Positions 23,457 through 31,664 of a stretch of DNA of 32,407 nucleotides are shown piece by piece; position 1 is the stretch's first letter; each line of letters starts with the position of its first letter. The position numbers were made by a program, and so were the translations under genes. A model generated the notes under the pieces. That model was not told where the DNA came from. It saw only the letters and a list, made by a program, of their open reading frames with translations, and ran no database searches. This stretch comes from Salinicoccus albus DSM 19776 (GTDB taxonomy: Bacteria; Bacillota; Bacilli; Staphylococcales; Salinicoccaceae): NCBI RefSeq assembly GCF_000385175.1, contig NZ_ARQJ01000011.1, positions 1-32,407 of the forward strand. The letters run 5' to 3'.

Positions 23457-24575
23457 ATGATTAACCTTTTAAAGAATTACAACTACTCAAGACAATTCAT
23501 ACTGGTAGAAGATGAAGGTAAAAAAATCCGGGAAAAATTGAAATCAGATTTGGAACTTATTGATATTGATGACTATTTGTGGACAATTGTCACCACTGTT
23601 TCGATGCAAAATATTGAGGGTGTTGAATATCATCTGATTCAGCATGAGGATAAACAGCTGGGATGGATTGAACTAGAAGATTCAATTCAGATCTTCAGAT
23701 TTCCTGCGGAACACTACAAAGTAATTGAAGAAAAATTCACTAATAATGAAGTCAATGCCAATTTGAATATAGAGAAAGATTTCATTTCTCATTTCAAAGG
23801 CAAGCTTCTGAATGTTAAATCTCAGATTTTTTATAAGGGTGAACGCTACTTCAGTGTGTTCATTAAAGGGAAGTTCCATGGATTTCATCATCACAGCTTG
23901 CTTGACAGGATGAAACCGTATGAGATTGAAATTGGCCAGGATCAGCTGGAAGAAAATACGCCACTATATAAACTGAGCAGTCTGACAAAACCGGTCGAAG
24001 GTGAGCTGGATATTGCGTCTTTAAAATTACTTTCAGTATTTGAACAGCTTGGCGTGGGCAAAGTATGCGTGAATGACAGTGATAACTATTGGATTTCCCT
24101 TGGTAATATCAATGGGCTGGATTTGAATCTTGAGTCAGATGATGAAAAGTCATTGGAGAAACTGCATCTTGATGATCTTTTTCACAGCGTTAACTTGGAG
24201 CGCAGTAAAAGCAAGGATATTGTCAAGACAGTTTTATCCGCCCAAGAGTTTCTTAATGACAAAAAGAATAAGAACAAAGATTTTGATGCACAGAAATTAA
24301 GAAGCTCGTTCTTAAATGATAAAAGTAATAATGAAGATTTGCAGAATGAAAAGGAAGCACTTAAAAAGGAAAATCTCGAATTAAAAAATATTAACAGGAA
24401 AAAAGATAAAGGTTTGAAACTTGCTGAACAGCGTTTGGATCAACAGAAAGATTACACGCAAAGACTTGAAGCACAAAGGGACAAGTATAAAGATCGCATG
24501 CAAGTGGTGGAAGAAAAGCTTAAAAACCTGGATGGCAAATATAAGGCATTAAAAGAAAAATTAAACAGTAAATAA
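23457..24575 (+). CDS. Cytoplasmic GW/SH3-like repeat protein with C-terminal coiled coil
   Basis: I do not recognise this 372-residue protein as a named family. No signal peptide or membrane helix is present. Residues about 45-85 read like one GW module: a beta strand, then VEYHLIQHEDKQLGWIELED and IQIFRF, matching in spacing the TYYRIHKNMNGAMQGWVKAE and LRLFRL of the autolysin encoded at 7083-10310. A second weaker module follows at about 115-155 (RYFSVFIKGKFHGFHHHSLL, GW changed to GF). A beta-rich segment continues to about 225. From about 275 the chain is a highly charged Lys/Glu helix with heptad-like spacing, a coiled coil to the end. The ATG has GCAGG 8 bases upstream. It lies 39 bases after the heparinase-like gene and before a giant glycosyltransferase gene. 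A scaffold or chain-binding role is inference. Confidence 0.65.
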   Translation: MINLLKNYNYSRQFILVEDEGKKIREKLKSDLELIDIDDYLWTIVTTVSMQNIEGVEYHLIQHEDKQLGWIELEDSIQIFRFPAEHYKVIEEKFTNNEVNANLNIEKDFISHFKGKLLNVKSQIFYKGERYFSVFIKGKFHGFHHHSLLDRMKPYEIEIGQDQLEENTPLYKLSSLTKPVEGELDIASLKLLSVFEQLGVGKVCVNDSDNYWISLGNINGLDLNLESDDEKSLEKLHLDDLFHSVNLERSKSKDIVKTVLSAQEFLNDKKNKNKDFDAQKLRSSFLNDKSNNEDLQNEKEALKKENLELKNINRKKDKGLKLAEQRLDQQKDYTQRLEAQRDKYKDRMQVVEEKLKNLDGKYKALKEKLNSK

Positions 24576-24623
24576 TTATCGTGATTCTGACAAAACTAAT
24601 TTAACAAAAGGTGATGAACGATA

Positions 24624-27245
24624 TTGGATAGAAAGCAGTTAGAAAAAAACCTAAAGAAATATAACAAGAAAATTGATGACAACTTTTCGACTACGTTAAA
24701 CGAAATCATCAATGATCTGAATCCGAGCATAAACATCCATGAATACAGTTCGAACTATCTTTTTAAGCAGGATTCAGATCCATTCTATTACATGAAAGTT
24801 GAGGAATTGAATCGGCATAAGGCACTGGATAAATTCAGAGAAATAGTCGATGAGATCCCATCCAGCAACGGCAGCAGATTTTACAGAAAACTCAATTACA
24901 AGATTGGCATCATCTCTGATCAGTTTTTATATGAATCATTCAAGGACGCCGCGGATGTAGAATATATCAACAGGCATGAAAGAGATCATATCAAAGATTA
25001 TGATTTTGTTATTTTTGCAACGACATGGCGCGGCATTGATCAGTCTTGGATGGGTGCTGCGACACCAAATGGTCCGATCAGAAGACAGATGATTATGCTG
25101 GCCGAGGAGTATAACAAACGCGGCATTCCGACAGTTTTCTATTCCAAGGAAGATCCGGTCAATTATAATCTTTTCAAAAGTCTGGCAAAACATTGCAAAT
25201 ATATATATACAACGGCCAGGGAAGTCGTTCATCTATATAAGGAATATACAGGCAATGACAATGTGAAAGTACTGCAGTTTGGGGTGAATCCCCAAATCCA
25301 TAACCCTGTGGGCAGCAGGACACAATATGCTGAAAAATATAAAGATGAGATTTTGTTTGCAGGCAGCTGGCTATCGAAATATCCAGTCAGGATGAGTGAA
25401 ACAAAGCGGCTGTTTGACTCGATTTTGAATGCTGATGCACCTCTTACGATCATTGACAGGAACCTGGAGTTGAAAGACCCTAGATATCAATTCCCATCAA
25501 AGTATATTGAAAATCTGACACCGCCGGTCAGCCATGATTTTCTGATGAAACTGCACAAGATCATCCGTTGGAGCATCAATATGAACTCTGTCAAATATTC
25601 TGAAACAATGTTTGCAAACAGAGTTTATGAATTACAGGCATTTGGGAACTTATTGCTTTCAAACTATAACACAGGTATCAACAACCAATTTCCCAACGTC
25701 AGAATGATCCATGCCCCTGACGACTTTAAAGTCATCTACAGCACAAAAGAAAGTGACTTGAAAGACTTGCAGGCCAAAGGAATCAGAGGCGTGATGAACA
25801 ACCATACAACTTATGAGCGTATCCGTTCCATTGCTAAAGATATCGGGCTTCAGGTTGAAGAGAACCGGAACAATATTCTGGTTATCCTGGAAAATGATTC
25901 AGAAGAGAACTGGCAGAGTTTTGAGCAGCAGATATATGATAATAAGACGCCAGTATTAAAGAAAGACCTGGAAAACATTGATTTGTCAGCATTTGACTTT
26001 GTGACCTATTTCTCCGATGAATATGTCTATGAAGAATATTATTTGGAAGATATGATCAGTGCCTTCAAGTATACGGACGTGGATTTTGTCACCAAAAATA
26101 GCCATGAGGAAGCACATAATTACATCGACCACATCGATAATGTACACAAATCAATGACTGATATCAGAAGCGTCAGTACATTAAGTGAAGTCGCCGGCTT
26201 GACCAACGGATACAACCTGGATGATGTGGAACTGGTTGCAAAACGTGACAACGACACGCTGCAGTCTAAAGTATTTGAGGAGAAGAAGCTGAGTGTCATC
26301 GTACCGATTCATAATAACGGTACATATCTGGAGGAAAAATGTTTTGCCAGCTTAAAAAGGTCGAGCAGCTTCGACAGGATGGAAATCATTTTTGTAAATG
26401 ACGGCAGTACTGATGATACCACTCTCAAGATTATCAATCGGCTGCGTCGCAGACATCCGGATATCGTATATTATGAATTTGAAGATGGATCTGGCAGTGC
26501 TTCCAGGCCTAGGAATAAAGGTGCGAGAATCGCAACGACTGACTATATCACTTATCTGGATCCGGATAATGAAGCTTCAGGAGATGGCTATCACAGAATG
26601 CTGGAGATCATCCAGAACCAGGATGTGGATATGGTCGTCGGAAATATTGTCAAAGAGGACAATGAGAAGAAAACAGCCGGCAAATACAGCGGTACCATCA
26701 AGAAGTATAATTTCAATAAGCTATATATATCAGATCCAAGAGATTATCTGATCAGAGCAGCGTTGCGTGTACAAAGTATTCAGGCATTGATCGTCAAAAA
26801 GTCTGTAATTATCGATAATGATATTATCATGGTAGAAGGCGCCGCCGGACAGGACACGATGTTTTTCCAGGAACTCGTGTTAAACTGTAATACAATCCAA
26901 GGTATAGATAAATTTATCCACGTCTACTATGCAGCCGTCGCCGGCAGTGTAACAAACACAGTATCGAAAACATTCTTTGACAAGTATTACAGATTGGAAA
27001 TCGAAAGAATCCCTTATCTGGAAAAATACGATTTGATGGACGTTTACCTCAAAGAAAGATACAGTTTCTATATAAGGAAATGGTATATGCCGCGATTGGA
27101 AAGAGTGGCTCCTGAGGAACGGGAAGAAGCTGTAAAAAGATTTCTCGATATTATAGAATTATACGAAAAGTATGAACCGGAATTTGAACTGGAAGTTCAG
27201 GAATATTTGAACGGGCTTTATGAAGAAATGAAACAGATAAAATAA
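24624..27245 (+). CDS. Two-domain glycosyltransferase: CgeB-like GT-B domain fused to GT2
   Basis: This 873-residue protein carries two transferase modules. Residues about 90-430 resemble CgeB/Glyco_trans_1_2 proteins: KIGIISDQFLYESF, the DYDFVIFATTW strand, PTVFYSKEDPVNY, VLQFGVNPQIHNP, LFAGSWLSKYP and RVYELQAFGNLLLSNYNTG with the acidic residue expected to hold the sugar nucleotide. Residues from about 555 are a GT-A family 2 domain: KLSVIVPIHNNGTYL, IIFVNDGSTDDT, GSGSASRPRNKG, YLDPDNEA near 645 (the metal-binding DxD-type place) and VEGAAGQDTMFFQEL. A helical tail of about 100 residues follows. Two active sites could add alternating sugars or a repeat unit. Start is TTG at 24624 with AAAGGTG about 11 bases upstream. 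A paralogue is encoded at 29476-31620. Confidence 0.85.
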   Translation: MDRKQLEKNLKKYNKKIDDNFSTTLNEIINDLNPSINIHEYSSNYLFKQDSDPFYYMKVEELNRHKALDKFREIVDEIPSSNGSRFYRKLNYKIGIISDQFLYESFKDAADVEYINRHERDHIKDYDFVIFATTWRGIDQSWMGAATPNGPIRRQMIMLAEEYNKRGIPTVFYSKEDPVNYNLFKSLAKHCKYIYTTAREVVHLYKEYTGNDNVKVLQFGVNPQIHNPVGSRTQYAEKYKDEILFAGSWLSKYPVRMSETKRLFDSILNADAPLTIIDRNLELKDPRYQFPSKYIENLTPPVSHDFLMKLHKIIRWSINMNSVKYSETMFANRVYELQAFGNLLLSNYNTGINNQFPNVRMIHAPDDFKVIYSTKESDLKDLQAKGIRGVMNNHTTYERIRSIAKDIGLQVEENRNNILVILENDSEENWQSFEQQIYDNKTPVLKKDLENIDLSAFDFVTYFSDEYVYEEYYLEDMISAFKYTDVDFVTKNSHEEAHNYIDHIDNVHKSMTDIRSVSTLSEVAGLTNGYNLDDVELVAKRDNDTLQSKVFEEKKLSVIVPIHNNGTYLEEKCFASLKRSSSFDRMEIIFVNDGSTDDTTLKIINRLRRRHPDIVYYEFEDGSGSASRPRNKGARIATTDYITYLDPDNEASGDGYHRMLEIIQNQDVDMVVGNIVKEDNEKKTAGKYSGTIKKYNFNKLYISDPRDYLIRAALRVQSIQALIVKKSVIIDNDIIMVEGAAGQDTMFFQELVLNCNTIQGIDKFIHVYYAAVAGSVTNTVSKTFFDKYYRLEIERIPYLEKYDLMDVYLKERYSFYIRKWYMPRLERVAPEEREEAVKRFLDIIELYEKYEPEFELEVQEYLNGLYEEMKQIK

Positions 27246-27271
27246 GTAATGTGATTGTGAGCAGGATTTTA

Positions 27272-28102
27272 ATGAAAATTAACGAGTTTACTATGCAGAT
27301 GTTTAATGATCATAAAACATTCATAAATATTTTGATTGTTGAGCCACACAATCAAAATATTTATGCTGATAAAGAAAAAAATTTAATATCAGCTCGGAGC
27401 AGTGATTATAATTTCAAAATTGTAATTGCCAGAGAGATAATTGAAATAGATGACGAACTGTTCTTTAAAATTGAATTTGAAGGCAGAGATATTGGACTTT
27501 TCAAACCTCAGAAAAGCATATTACTTATACCAAAAACTAATAGGCAGATAAAATTGAATGAACATGCGACATTTGATAATGAATTAAATCAATATTTGGA
27601 ACTGAACGTGGAAAATTATAAAGAAAAAAATAAAAATATTATGTTTTCTAGATATTACGCAGTATATGATTCAAATATTTATGAATGCCTGACATTAGTG
27701 GATGAAATAATCTGCTTTATGAAACCTGCTGAAATTAGTGAACTTTACAGAGTAACTACAGAGTTTACAATTAATAAAGATACCATCACTTATTATGACA
27801 GCCGACTGCACAGGAAAGGTAAAAAAGTTAAAGCTTCAAATAAAGTGTATACAACGAAACATATTTTACCGGATGAAAACAAGGTGAAATTCAGGTACAA
27901 AGGCAAAGATGTTTGGATCAAACAGGAATTCCTGAACATAAACTACAATATTAATAGGTATCGACCAGATGAAATCAATGAAGTCATTTTAAGTTCCATA
28001 ATTAATCAGAGTGAAGAGAAATTGGAGAATTATCACTTATATTATGACAGAATTCTAAAAAAGGAATTGAACAAGCAGGTGAATTTTGATGGAACTCGAT
28101 AG
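27272..28102 (+). CDS. Hypothetical protein with SH3/GW-like beta modules
   Basis: I do not recognise a family. This 276-residue protein has no signal peptide and is strongly AT-rich in codon use. It shows about three beta modules of the size of GW/SH3 domains: ELFFKIEFEGRDIGLFKPQK at about 70-90 (GL where GW is expected), a central one around IICFMKPAEISELYR, and NKVKFRYKGKDVWIKQEFL near 210. The end is helical and charged. The ATG at 27272, with GCAGGA 5 bases upstream, is preferred over the in-frame GTG at 27251. It follows the first CgeB-like/GT2 gene by 26 bases and overlaps the next gene by 14 bases, so the two are translationally coupled. The similarity to GW modules is a pattern I see by eye and is weaker here than in the flanking genes. 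Confidence 0.6.
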   Translation: MKINEFTMQMFNDHKTFINILIVEPHNQNIYADKEKNLISARSSDYNFKIVIAREIIEIDDELFFKIEFEGRDIGLFKPQKSILLIPKTNRQIKLNEHATFDNELNQYLELNVENYKEKNKNIMFSRYYAVYDSNIYECLTLVDEIICFMKPAEISELYRVTTEFTINKDTITYYDSRLHRKGKKVKASNKVYTTKHILPDENKVKFRYKGKDVWIKQEFLNINYNINRYRPDEINEVILSSIINQSEEKLENYHLYYDRILKKELNKQVNFDGTR

Positions 28103-28628
28103 TTATATCAAAACATTCGAAAAGGAATATGAGAGGGATCATAAGTCGGAATTACATGTCTTTGATTCGATTAAAGCCTTCAATGCTGATAACTTGATCA
28201 TTGAAGAATATCCTCTTGAGCGCAACATGTTTTATTATTCCAAAGATGTAATTTTTCTTTATGAGGAAGATGATTTTATCGGTTGGGTTGTGGAAGAACA
28301 CTCAATAAAACAACTATACTTATCCTATCAAACTTTAGATAATAATTTTGCAGTAGCACCCGAGAAAAGTTTTTTTGAAGTGAATCCAGATAACTCATAT
28401 TATATTGATATACAAATCAGACAAAATGAAACTATCTCAATCACACCCGTTCTTATTCATTACTCCAAGGGCAAGAAAAGAAAGCAGACAAATATCAATG
28501 AAGTGAATCAAGCGATCAATTTTGATAAGTCTGATGATAAATGCAGGTTGACTTTTAAAATTCGAGGTCATGGTAATTTTTCGATCGAGAATATAAAAGT
28601 CATAAAAATGAAACAAGGTGAGTATTAG
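28089..28628 (+). CDS. Small GW/SH3-like protein with C-terminal beta-sandwich
   Basis: This 179-residue protein has no export signal. The first half contains one GW-like module: MFYYSKDVIFLYEEDDFIGW followed by VVEEHSIKQLYL, with the Gly-Trp pair at about residues 62-63. The second half (from about 95) is beta-rich and ends RLTFKIRGHGNFSIENIKVI, a pattern found in small jelly-roll, carbohydrate-binding-like domains attached to polysaccharide enzymes. The ATG at 28089 has AGGTG 8 bases upstream and overlaps the preceding gene by 14 bases; the adjacent upstream TTG is less likely. The next gene starts 3 bases after its stop. Function is unknown; the layout suggests binding to a glycan or to a neighbouring transferase. 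Confidence 0.6.
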   Translation: MELDSYIKTFEKEYERDHKSELHVFDSIKAFNADNLIIEEYPLERNMFYYSKDVIFLYEEDDFIGWVVEEHSIKQLYLSYQTLDNNFAVAPEKSFFEVNPDNSYYIDIQIRQNETISITPVLIHYSKGKKRKQTNINEVNQAINFDKSDDKCRLTFKIRGHGNFSIENIKVIKMKQGEY

Positions 28629-28631
28629 TAT

Positions 28632-29489
28632 ATGGAGGAAAAATACCTTAATATTAAAACTAGTGATTTAAACATGAACGTCCCACAAAAATATTATTTA
28701 AACGAAGAAAATACAAAGCTTATCTATAGTAATTTAAATAATAAAGATGTTATAGCCCTCTCTGATATGTTGACATCTTACGTAGTGGATGTGAAAAAGC
28801 AGAAGATATTTAATAAGAAAATAATGTCGTTGATAAGCGTAAACGATCAAGATGTAGGATGGGTTCATCTAAAACAATCACCAAGAGTTTATAGATTACC
28901 AACGATACATGGAAAATTTAAGAAAGTTGATGATGCCCAGTCAAATAATAAACTGGACAGTTTAAAAAACAGGCTGGTGAAAGTTTATTATATATTTTTT
29001 ATAGAAAATGAACCATATTTACTGATTGATAAAGTCGGTTCTCATGAATATTCCAGTATAAAATTGAAAAACTTTCACCGTCTGTACAATTCCGATGAAT
29101 ATCAGACAGTCGATATAGAAGAAAATACTTTAATTTATAAAGACAGTGAATTTATGCGTATTGAAAAGTCACTTGAAGAGACAACAACATGTCAGGTGTC
29201 AGGTTATTTTACAGACTTGGATGAAGTCAGAATTAAACTGAATGGAAGACACTATTGGACAAGGTTGATACATGATTTTTCAGCGGATCACAGTGAGGGC
29301 ATTGAGGCACTTGATTATGAGTTAGTAGATATGCTTGTATATCTTAAAGAATCGGATGAAAAATTAAAGACAAAGCTGAAAAACCAAACCTATCGATTAA
29401 AGAATATTGAAAATAATATTCAGGTATCCAATGACTTGCAACAACTCTATTTGAGGAAATACGTAGGTGATATATATGAATCTCAATAA
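28632..29489 (+). CDS. GW/SH3-like repeat protein with C-terminal helix, relative of the 23457-24575 protein
   Basis: This 285-residue protein has no signal peptide. A GW-like module lies at about residues 50-95: KKIMSLISVNDQDVGWVHLK then PRVYRLP, which parallels HLIQHEDKQLGWIELED and IQIFRFP in the protein encoded at 23457-24575. A second module (about 115-155, PYLLIDKVGSHEYSSIKLKN) and a third (about 190-220, VRIKLNGRHYWTRLI) follow the same size rule, without the GW pair. The last 55 residues form a charged helix likely to be a coiled coil. AAGGTG precedes the ATG by 12 bases. The next gene starts 14 bases before its stop codon. It shares module order and C-terminal coil with the 23457-24575 protein, so the two are probably diverged paralogues flanking the first big transferase and its partners. 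Confidence 0.62.
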   Translation: MEEKYLNIKTSDLNMNVPQKYYLNEENTKLIYSNLNNKDVIALSDMLTSYVVDVKKQKIFNKKIMSLISVNDQDVGWVHLKQSPRVYRLPTIHGKFKKVDDAQSNNKLDSLKNRLVKVYYIFFIENEPYLLIDKVGSHEYSSIKLKNFHRLYNSDEYQTVDIEENTLIYKDSEFMRIEKSLEETTTCQVSGYFTDLDEVRIKLNGRHYWTRLIHDFSADHSEGIEALDYELVDMLVYLKESDEKLKTKLKNQTYRLKNIENNIQVSNDLQQLYLRKYVGDIYESQ

Positions 29490-31620
29490 TCTGCTTACTA
29501 TTGATGAGTGTACTGATCGTCAACTGCCTGACGGTAAGCCACTCATCAATTTTTTAGATAATATAATAACGGAGAAAATTGATACGCTGTCTGGTACAAA
29601 GCTTAAAGATGAACTTGAGCTCATCAATGTAAAGAGTTTTAATGATGGAAAAATATTGATATTAACTGAACCTAAAGGGGATATCATATCAGAGGATGAA
29701 ATTATAAGATTCAAAAAAAATTATGAGAAACAAGTATCTTCTGCGATGTCCCAGGGGAAACCTTATGTTCACCTGGTAACAAATATCAAATGGTATAGTC
29801 TATTTCATAACTTTATACAAAATAACAACATTCCCGTATATGTTTCAAAAGTGGATTATGCTCAAATGCCCGAGTGGGAAATTGAAAAAGACTTAAAAAT
29901 GACTGAGGCATTTATGCTGCCAAGCCATCTACATTACTATTCGAATGAGATTAACCATTCTATACTCATAGATCTGACACTTGCAGATACCAGTCAGCGA
30001 AATTATGTGCTGGATTTTGAAAAATTACTTGGCAAGGCGTTGGAATTTGATAATGTGGAGATATTAATTAGACCAGGAATGTACCTGCCATCATTTGAAA
30101 ATGAGCATATACAGGTGATTGAGACTGCTGACTCTGAGTGCATCCACTCTCACTCAAATGTCTTTGTATATAGTAACAAACCTTACAGCAATGAAATACT
30201 TCCCCGATTATTATATTATGCTGCGAATTCTAAAATCGTATTTACAAATTATAATTACAGTATTAATAACCTTGTACCTTCAGTCATATTGAACCTTAAT
30301 AAAAAGGGTTACGCATTTTCGCCGTTAAATGAACTGGATGCATTTAATATACTCAATGAGAATAGGAATAATGTATTATATAATCTGACACTGATTAACA
30401 TCATAGATGATATCCATGCTGATATTTTTGATAAAAGACTTGTTAATCAGTTGAATATTGGCAGCGGAAACAATTATATGGTTGATAACAATCTTATTAC
30501 AGGAAATGATTGTGAGCAATTTGATTCAAAGATAAATAGCAGTAAGTATGATATTGAGCAGACCTTATCATTCCCTATTATCTTTTTGGGCAAAACAGGC
30601 GTAGAATACAATGATAGTTTCATTAAATTTCCTGATAAGAAAATAGATTGTATCATTCATAATCAAAAGAATGTTGTTAATAAAAGCAACCAAAAGAAAA
30701 AATTGAGCATGATTATACCCATACATAATAACGGTAAATATTTAAAGTTCAAATGTTATAACAGTATAAAACAGCTCACATGTTTTGATGATTTGGAAAT
30801 TATATTTGTGGATGATGGAAGTACAGACCATGAGACTTTACGTATCATTGAAGACATTCGCTCGGAACATCCGGAGATTGTATATCAAAGATTTGAAAAT
30901 GGGTCAGGGAGCGCGTCAAGGCCCCGTAACGCCGGAGTTGAATTAGCATCAACCGATTATATTACATTTCTTGATCCGGATAACGAAGCGATTAATGATG
31001 GTTTTTCTGTCCTGCTCGAAGAGATGGAAAAGAATCAGGATCTGGATATGATCGTTGGGAATATTGTCCGGGAAGATAATATTAAGAGAAATGAAATTAA
31101 CTATTATAATAAGGTAATGAAAGTCAACGTGGATGATATTATTGAAGATACGAGAAGCATTTTAATTAACACGAATTTGACTGTCCAGAGCATCCAGGCA
31201 TTGATTGTAAAAAGAAAAATTCTTTTAGAGAATGACTTGAAAATGGTTGAGGGAGCAGCTGGACAGGATACATTGTTTTTCCAGGAGCTTATCCTGAACT
31301 GCGACAAAGTTAAAGTGATTGATCAGATGGTTCATTCATATTATGCATATGTGGAAGGTTCCGTAACAAATACTGTCACACACAAATTTTTTGAGAAGTT
31401 TTATAAAGTTGAACTTCAAAGAATTAAATTTTTAGAAGAAGAAAATTTAATAGATGTTTATATGAAAATTAAGTTTAATTTTTATTTTAAAAATTGGTAT
31501 CTAAAGAAATATGCTGAGATTCAAGATTTACATGAAAAAGCGAAAGCGAAAGAATATTTAGATAAAATAATAGAACTTTACTCACCATATAGAGAGTATT
31601 TTGATGTTATTGACTATTAA
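29476..31620 (+). CDS. CgeB-derived/GT2 glycosyltransferase with eroded first domain
   Basis: This 714-residue protein is a paralogue of the one encoded at 24624-27245. The GT2 domain (about 409-630) keeps all motifs: KLSMIIPIHNNGKYL, IIFVDDGSTDHET, GSGSASRPRNAG, FLDPDNEA and VEGAAGQDTLFFQEL, with the same helical tail. The first 400 residues are much more divergent, but one stretch still shows kinship: YYAANSKIVFTNYNYSINN near 248-266 corresponds to YELQAFGNLLLSNYNTGINN of the paralogue. The acidic residue of that motif is replaced, so the first site is probably inactive. The ATG at 29476 with AGGTG 7 bases upstream is preferred to the GTG at 29467; it overlaps the previous gene by 14 bases. 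Very AT-rich. It is the last gene of the operon; no clear terminator is seen before the insertion sequence. Confidence 0.82.
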   Translation: MNLNNLLTIDECTDRQLPDGKPLINFLDNIITEKIDTLSGTKLKDELELINVKSFNDGKILILTEPKGDIISEDEIIRFKKNYEKQVSSAMSQGKPYVHLVTNIKWYSLFHNFIQNNNIPVYVSKVDYAQMPEWEIEKDLKMTEAFMLPSHLHYYSNEINHSILIDLTLADTSQRNYVLDFEKLLGKALEFDNVEILIRPGMYLPSFENEHIQVIETADSECIHSHSNVFVYSNKPYSNEILPRLLYYAANSKIVFTNYNYSINNLVPSVILNLNKKGYAFSPLNELDAFNILNENRNNVLYNLTLINIIDDIHADIFDKRLVNQLNIGSGNNYMVDNNLITGNDCEQFDSKINSSKYDIEQTLSFPIIFLGKTGVEYNDSFIKFPDKKIDCIIHNQKNVVNKSNQKKKLSMIIPIHNNGKYLKFKCYNSIKQLTCFDDLEIIFVDDGSTDHETLRIIEDIRSEHPEIVYQRFENGSGSASRPRNAGVELASTDYITFLDPDNEAINDGFSVLLEEMEKNQDLDMIVGNIVREDNIKRNEINYYNKVMKVNVDDIIEDTRSILINTNLTVQSIQALIVKRKILLENDLKMVEGAAGQDTLFFQELILNCDKVKVIDQMVHSYYAYVEGSVTNTVTHKFFEKFYKVELQRIKFLEEENLIDVYMKIKFNFYFKNWYLKKYAEIQDLHEKAKAKEYLDKIIELYSPYREYFDVIDY

Positions 31621-31664
31621 TATAATCAGCAATTTATGATCGATGTGTATGGCAAAATAAAGGT

